From: Typhlomys cinereus
Lineage: Eukaryota; Chordata; Mammalia; Rodentia; Platacanthomyidae
Direction of reading: 5' to 3'
Assembly (NCBI GenBank): GCA_023101885.1
Contig: JALPQD010000044.1
Span: forward strand, 3,404,514 to 3,468,513
Length of the DNA: 64,000 nucleotides
The notes beneath the pieces were generated by a model, which did not search any database, was not told the DNA's origin, and saw only the letters and a program-made list of their open reading frames with translations. The translations under genes and the position numbers were made by a program. Below, piece by piece: positions 59,593-64,000 of the stretch (its first letter is position 1; the number at the start of each line of letters is the position of its first letter).

Positions 59593-60178
59593 TTTTTTAA
59601 ACATTTTTTATTATCATTTCCGCTCATACAAACTTAATAGGCACAACGGTTCCCTCCCTCCTCCTTCCCCTGACCCCCCTGCTCCCCCTCCCCTGACCCC
59701 TTCCACCCCATTCCCCATTGCCTCCCCCCCCCCCCAGTCCCGGGAGAATCCTTTAATGTGCATGCCAGACTCTCCTCTGGGCCCTCCTCTCCGATGACAT
59801 ACAAGGACCCAGTGGCATTTCCCTGAATCCTTTCCTGTGTTCCCCTTAAGCATAGGAACACTACTGTGGCTGTCAATCCCTTGCCTCCAAGGATCTTGGT
59901 GCCTTTAGCAGATGCTAGACTTTGTGGGGTCAATAGTGTGTTGGACATTGCGCAGGGCATGCAAAGTCCTATTATGATTGCTTCAGCCCTAACTTGTGTG
60001 GAGTATCTTGCAAATCATTGCTCCTCCCATCCTTTTGCTCTTACACTCTTACCGCCCCCTCTTCTGCAAATTTCCCTGAGCTTCAGGATGGGGAGAGATT
60101 AGTCTGGCCTAGTTCTAGATGGTTGATATAGTCTCTGAAGTTCTGGATAGTGGTTCGTTGATTTTCTTTTGCAGTTTT
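59593..60178 (-). mobile_element. LINE-1 3'UTR-only insertion, antisense
   Basis: This 586-bp segment aligns by eye with 14238-14790, the 3'UTR of the longer L1. Shared blocks include the C/T-rich run, ctcctctccgatgacata, gacattgcgcagggcatgca and ctcctcccatccttttgctc. It begins with a T-run, so the 3' end is to the left. A 16-base direct repeat tcaatgtttgatttgt flanks it at 59577-59592 and 60179-60194. It contains no ORF2 sequence. It differs from the other copy at scattered positions, so the two inserted independently. Confidence 0.92.
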
Positions 60179-60194
60179 TCAATGTTTGATTTGT

Positions 60195-62179
60195 ATGCCT
60201 GCCTTATATACTTTTATACCAAAGGTAGCACAGAAATTCCTCAGTGATAAAGAGGTCAGGAGTGCAAAAGCTTAAGAAGTTTTTTACTAAGACAGAACCT
60301 TTCCTAGTAGGACTACAGAGGCTGAGTTTACTCATCTTTTCTATAGTTGAATCTCTTTCATAAGCAACTGGTATTTCCCTCCTTCTCTCTGTCATTTATG
60401 TCCTTGCCCCAGTCCACAGTCTCTTCGTTCTTTTTAAGGTCAGGATGCAATTGAAGATCTTTTTTTTCCCCCTTGCCAAGCAACAGGGTGTAACCTTTAA
60501 GGCTTGATCGCTTGCTTATTTCAGGTTTAAAGATGCACAGGGGGTCCCGTTACAGACCAGTGAAGTGGGAGTGAAGTGGGACGAAGCCTTCCCCTCTCCT
60601 TGTTTCCTTGTTTCCTTTGTTGTGCTTTGGTCGTTAAGGGTAGAGTGGGGTGAACAGCAGGGCAAGAGCCGGTGGAGTCCTGGGCTTGATAGCCTAGACT
60701 TTGAGGAGGCTTGGGCTGCATTGCGGTGGCTCTCCTAGACAACCTAACTGCAGCACACACAAACCCATCGCCCCTGGTTGTGTTTGAAGAGAGCGGCTGC
60801 TGCTCTTGACTTTTCCCATGCCTGTCCACCTCTGGTTGTCTGGCATGTCAGCACTTGCCTTCTGTTTTTTCCATTGTGCTGCACCCAGTTCAGCCTAGGG
60901 GCCCCACCTCCCACAGAATCCGGGCATCCCTGCAACCCGGAGAGCTCTACCCCTAAATCTCCCTGGTCCAGCTGCAGGTCATCTGTCAGCAGCTGCTCTG
61001 CTTCTCCTCAGTTGAGCTATTCTCACCTGTCCATCAGATGATTCCAAAGCCTCCGTGGGCCACTGTAAATGGGGACCTTGTTCCGTCTCTAAGTCTTGAT
61101 CTGCCCTCTTCCGAATCGCTACTCACAGTGGTCAGGCTGTACTGGGCCATTTCATGAGGCCCAAAGTAGTGAAGGTGAACAACAATATCGTCACCGTGGT
61201 TGTGTCTTAGTCCATTTTCTGCTGCTGTAACAGAAAACCACACACCGGGCACTCTTTTAAACAATAGGAGTTTATTTAGTTCTTGCTTGTAGAGGCTGGT
61301 CAGTCCCAGAGTGCATCACTGGCTCCTTGAAAGAACCTTCATTCTCAATACATGGAACAATGACAAACTATCACGTGCAGGTTTTTATTCTGTGAATTCA
61401 TTTTTTTTTCAGGAACTCACTGTCCTGATGACACCCAAGAGTAGATTGCTCATGACTAATAACCCCCACTCCCTAATGGATATCCATCCTAGGACCTCCC
61501 TCTGCATGCCAGGCAGGTCCTGCTTCTCAGGGCTGTGACAATGACAAATTTAAACAAGAGTTTTGGAAAGGATATTCAAACAATAACAATGGCCAGAAGC
61601 CATCAGGATACCTTTCTGAATGGCTGAATGTTTATGATACACTCACGCACCCATTCATCTGAGGACCTGACCCCAATTGTGATAACATTAAGGGTGAGTA
61701 ATTAGTTTTAGATGCGATCATGAGTACCTGATCTCATCTACTTCTGCAATGTGAGTTTGCAAGAAGGTGGCCATCTGCAACCTAGGAAGAATGCCCCAAT
61801 AGACATTAAAACGTCCGAAATCTCGGTCCTGGAATTCTCAGCCTAAAGGAATAAACACTCAGTGAATTGACCCATATATGATATTGTATATAGTATCTAA
61901 AACCTAGGGCAACCAGACTCTTCCCACAGTACCCTATGCTACCTGGGAGATGGTCAAAATAGAAAAGTAGGCATGCCCTAAATTTTCTGATCAGCTTAAA
62001 GAAAATGTGAGCAGTATTCAACAGTTTATCCGCCCTTTTCTAGACTGAAGATTATTCCTGCATGGCCAATAAGACTTTATGAGGGTACATGTACACAGTG
62101 ATTTACATGACTAGGCATTTTCTGTGTAATATACAAAGGGCAGTCACTCAAGGGTAGATTTTATCTAATTATCCTTTTT
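60195..62179. other. Unique DNA with an LTR-like repeat
   Basis: 60540-61190 is GC-richer with modest open frames on both strands and no recognised family. An LTR-like repeat follows at 61195-61550. The remainder is AT-rich and featureless. Confidence 0.45.
61195..61550. mobile_element. LTR-like repeat
   Basis: tgtcttagtccattttctgc, tgctgtaacagaaaaccaca and ggagtttatttagttcttgc resemble the antisense 3' end of a mammalian MaLR LTR. The remainder is weak. Confidence 0.45.
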
Positions 62180-62375
62180 ATTAGCCATGTGGCTATGGGC
62201 ATGTCAAGTTATTGGAACCGGCTGTAAAAACAGTGTATAGGATTACCAAGTGTTGTGAGGATTAAAAGGCATCAGATAAAATCATATATCAGATAAAATG
62301 CACACTTCCCTATGTATAGGAAGCAATTAGCTTGTGCTCATTATTGTCACATCATCATTTCATTGGGAACAGTGG
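62180..62375 (+). repeat. MIR fragment
   Basis: gctatgggcatgtcaagtta, gttgtgaggattaaaaggca and ctcattattgtcacatcatc follow the full MIR 3' half. About 10 bases (atcagataaa) are locally repeated. Confidence 0.6.
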
Positions 62376-62761
62376 GATGCTCAGATGACAGAAGGTCAGA
62401 AATGTAAAGTGGGATGTGGATAAAGCAGATGGAGAGTCCCAAGATGCTTTGAAAGGAGGGAACCTGACAAGGCTTTAAAAAGGGCTGAATTGGGGTGGGA
62501 TGAGAATGGAGAGAAGTTGGCTAATTCGGTTCCAAGCAAATTAGCCCCCCCCCATGTTTACCCCCAGTTTGAGGGATTTTGTAGTAGGAAAGGACTTTTT
62601 TTCCCTCTTACTCAATCTGAGCTTGGGCAAGACATGTGCCTTTTTCTTTCATTGTAAAACTGACAGAAAATTCCTGCTTTTTGAACCAAGATTTGTTGTA
62701 AGCTGTAAAGAAGAAAACTCACATACAAGGAATTGAAAATTGAGAGTAAAGTTATGATGGG

Positions 62762-63100
62762 TCGAGGAGATGGCTTGGTGGAAAGGGCTTGCCATGTAAG
62801 TGTGAGTGAGGATCAGAATTAGGATCTCCAGGCCCCCTAAAAAGCAGGGCAGATGTGGTAAGCTGGGTCTGCCTGGAATCCCAGCACTGGGAAAGCAGAC
62901 TCGGGATTCCCAGAGCAATCTGGTTGGCTGGACTGACTAAAAGTCAAGCTCTGGATTCATTTGGAGATCCTGCTTCCGTAAATGAAGTGGAGAGTGATTC
63001 AGGAAGATGCTTGACATCAAATTTGGGTCTCCACACGTGTACACATACACTTATGTGCACCTGCACACCCATACATGCTCATACACTACACACACACAGC
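62762..63100 (+). mobile_element. B4-like SINE, sense
   Basis: Head cgaggagatggcttggtgga, ctgcctggaatcccagcact (B1-like), then ttgacatcaaatttgggtct and a CA-rich end. Moderately conserved. Confidence 0.7.
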
Positions 63101-63364
63101 AACACAAAGAGTGATGTTATGATTAGATTTTGAGATTCAGAGATTCAAAAGAAGTCTCTGGCTGTCCAGGACTGTGACTGACTCCCCGGCACACTACAAT
63201 GTTTCAGAATATCTTCCTGCATATTGTCAGTTAATAAGCCCTTTCTGGCTACAGTGACCTCTGTCCTTTGTCCGCAAACAGAGAATTTTTTTTTTTGCTC
63301 CAATGTCTGAAACAACAATAACAATGACAATGAAAACTAGTGACAATAAGAAAGCAACAGCCAC

Positions 63365-63492
63365 TGGGATTTGACACTTTTAATATGTTTAGCATTATTC
63401 ATTACATTACAGACCTTAGGTAGTTTATTTTTCAAACAACATCAGGAGGCAAGTATTCTTATTCTCAATTTAGAGATAATTAAAGCCCAGTG
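63365..63492 (+). repeat. MIR fragment
   Basis: ttttaatatgtttagcatta, acatcaggaggcaagtattc and ttattctcaatttagagata match the MIR core. Confidence 0.5.
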
Positions 63493-63545
63493 CATGCCTG
63501 TGATCCTAGCACAGGGGAGGCAGAGAGACAAATAAAATAAAGGCA

Positions 63546-63781
63546 CCAGAGAGCTAGCTTAATTGCTGAAGTTATTGCCTTGCAAGCATGAGGACCTTAG
63601 TTCAAATCCCCAGAGCCCACATAAAAATGCAGAGATGGGGATGCCTGGGGCTCCTTGATCAGCCAAACTAACCTGATTGGTTGACCCAAACCAGTGAGAG
63701 ACCCTGTATCAAGAAGGTGAGTGGTTTTTCTGAGGACACCCCCCCCAATTTGTCCTTTGATTTCAGTACACATGTGCACTT

Positions 63782-63833
<52 letters not shown>

Positions 63834-63850
63834 CGCACAGGCACACCTAT
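63546..63850 (+). mobile_element. B4-like SINE, sense, with (CA)n tail
   Basis: Head agagagctagcttaattgct, ttgcaagcatgaggacctta, gttcaaatccccagagccca, ccagtgagagaccctgtatc and a pure (CA)n at 63786-63824 match B4. It is one of the better preserved B4 copies here. Confidence 0.75.
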
Positions 63851-64000
63851 CATGATTCAGACTGAAAGAAAAGTTTCCTTGTTCTCCTTTAGCAAGCAAG
63901 TGGTAGAATTGTACTTAATTCATATTTACTTCTTCCCAAAGCCATTTGTGCCATTTTATTTTATCCAAGAAAAACACATTCCTTCCCTAGACTTCAAGAC

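Noticed and set aside
60195..61194. 60527-61041 frames as coding exons
   Set aside because: Splice sites are not convincing and the translations resemble no known protein.

Overview
This is nuclear DNA from a mammal, almost certainly a rodent. It consists mainly of non-coding sequence packed with interspersed repeats and microsatellites. The rodent call rests on B1, ID, B3-like and B4-like SINEs, rodent-type L1 3' ends with G-rich polypurine tracts, and long CA/GA/GGGA microsatellites. An abundant, partly very young tRNA-derived SINE (tail-less core about 200 bp) does not match the mouse or rat B2 consensus as I know it. I therefore infer a rodent outside mouse/rat, plausibly another myodont such as a dipodoid; this is inference only.

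Only one piece of convincing coding sequence was found: a 63-bp internal exon on the + strand at 38550-38612, with branch point, polypyrimidine tract, AG acceptor and CAG|gtaag donor. It encodes 21 residues in phase 0. I do not recognise the gene. If the exon is real, most or all of the window is intronic sequence of a large + strand gene. The unique sequence just downstream (39440-39880) and the AT-rich repeat-poor block at 12760-14090 look like candidate conserved non-coding (enhancer-type) elements.

Layout: 1-5.3 kb is unique sequence with MIR remnants and old composite repeats. 5.3-12 kb holds SINEs, an old L1 piece, an LTR-like repeat, a 348-bp polypyrimidine tract and one copy of a diverged local duplication. 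12-14.2 kb is the second copy of that duplication plus the AT-rich block. 14.2-16.7 kb is a young 5'-truncated antisense L1 with an open ORF2 C-terminus, flanked by a 17-bp target-site duplication and splitting a MIR. 17-32.6 kb is mixed unique sequence with SINEs, an Lx-like L1 3'UTR, microsatellites, a 224-bp L1 tail and a DNA-transposon-like repeat. 33-38 kb is SINE-rich. 38.1-40 kb is the exon and flanking unique DNA. 41-53 kb is dense in SINEs, including nested ones, and old antisense L1. 53-64 kb is mostly unique sequence with SINE/MIR remnants and a 586-bp L1 tail flanked by a 16-bp duplication.

The long open frames other than the L1 ORF2 remnant are chance ORFs, many through microsatellites. 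I saw no tRNA or rRNA gene, CRISPR array, operon or recognisable unusual multi-gene system.
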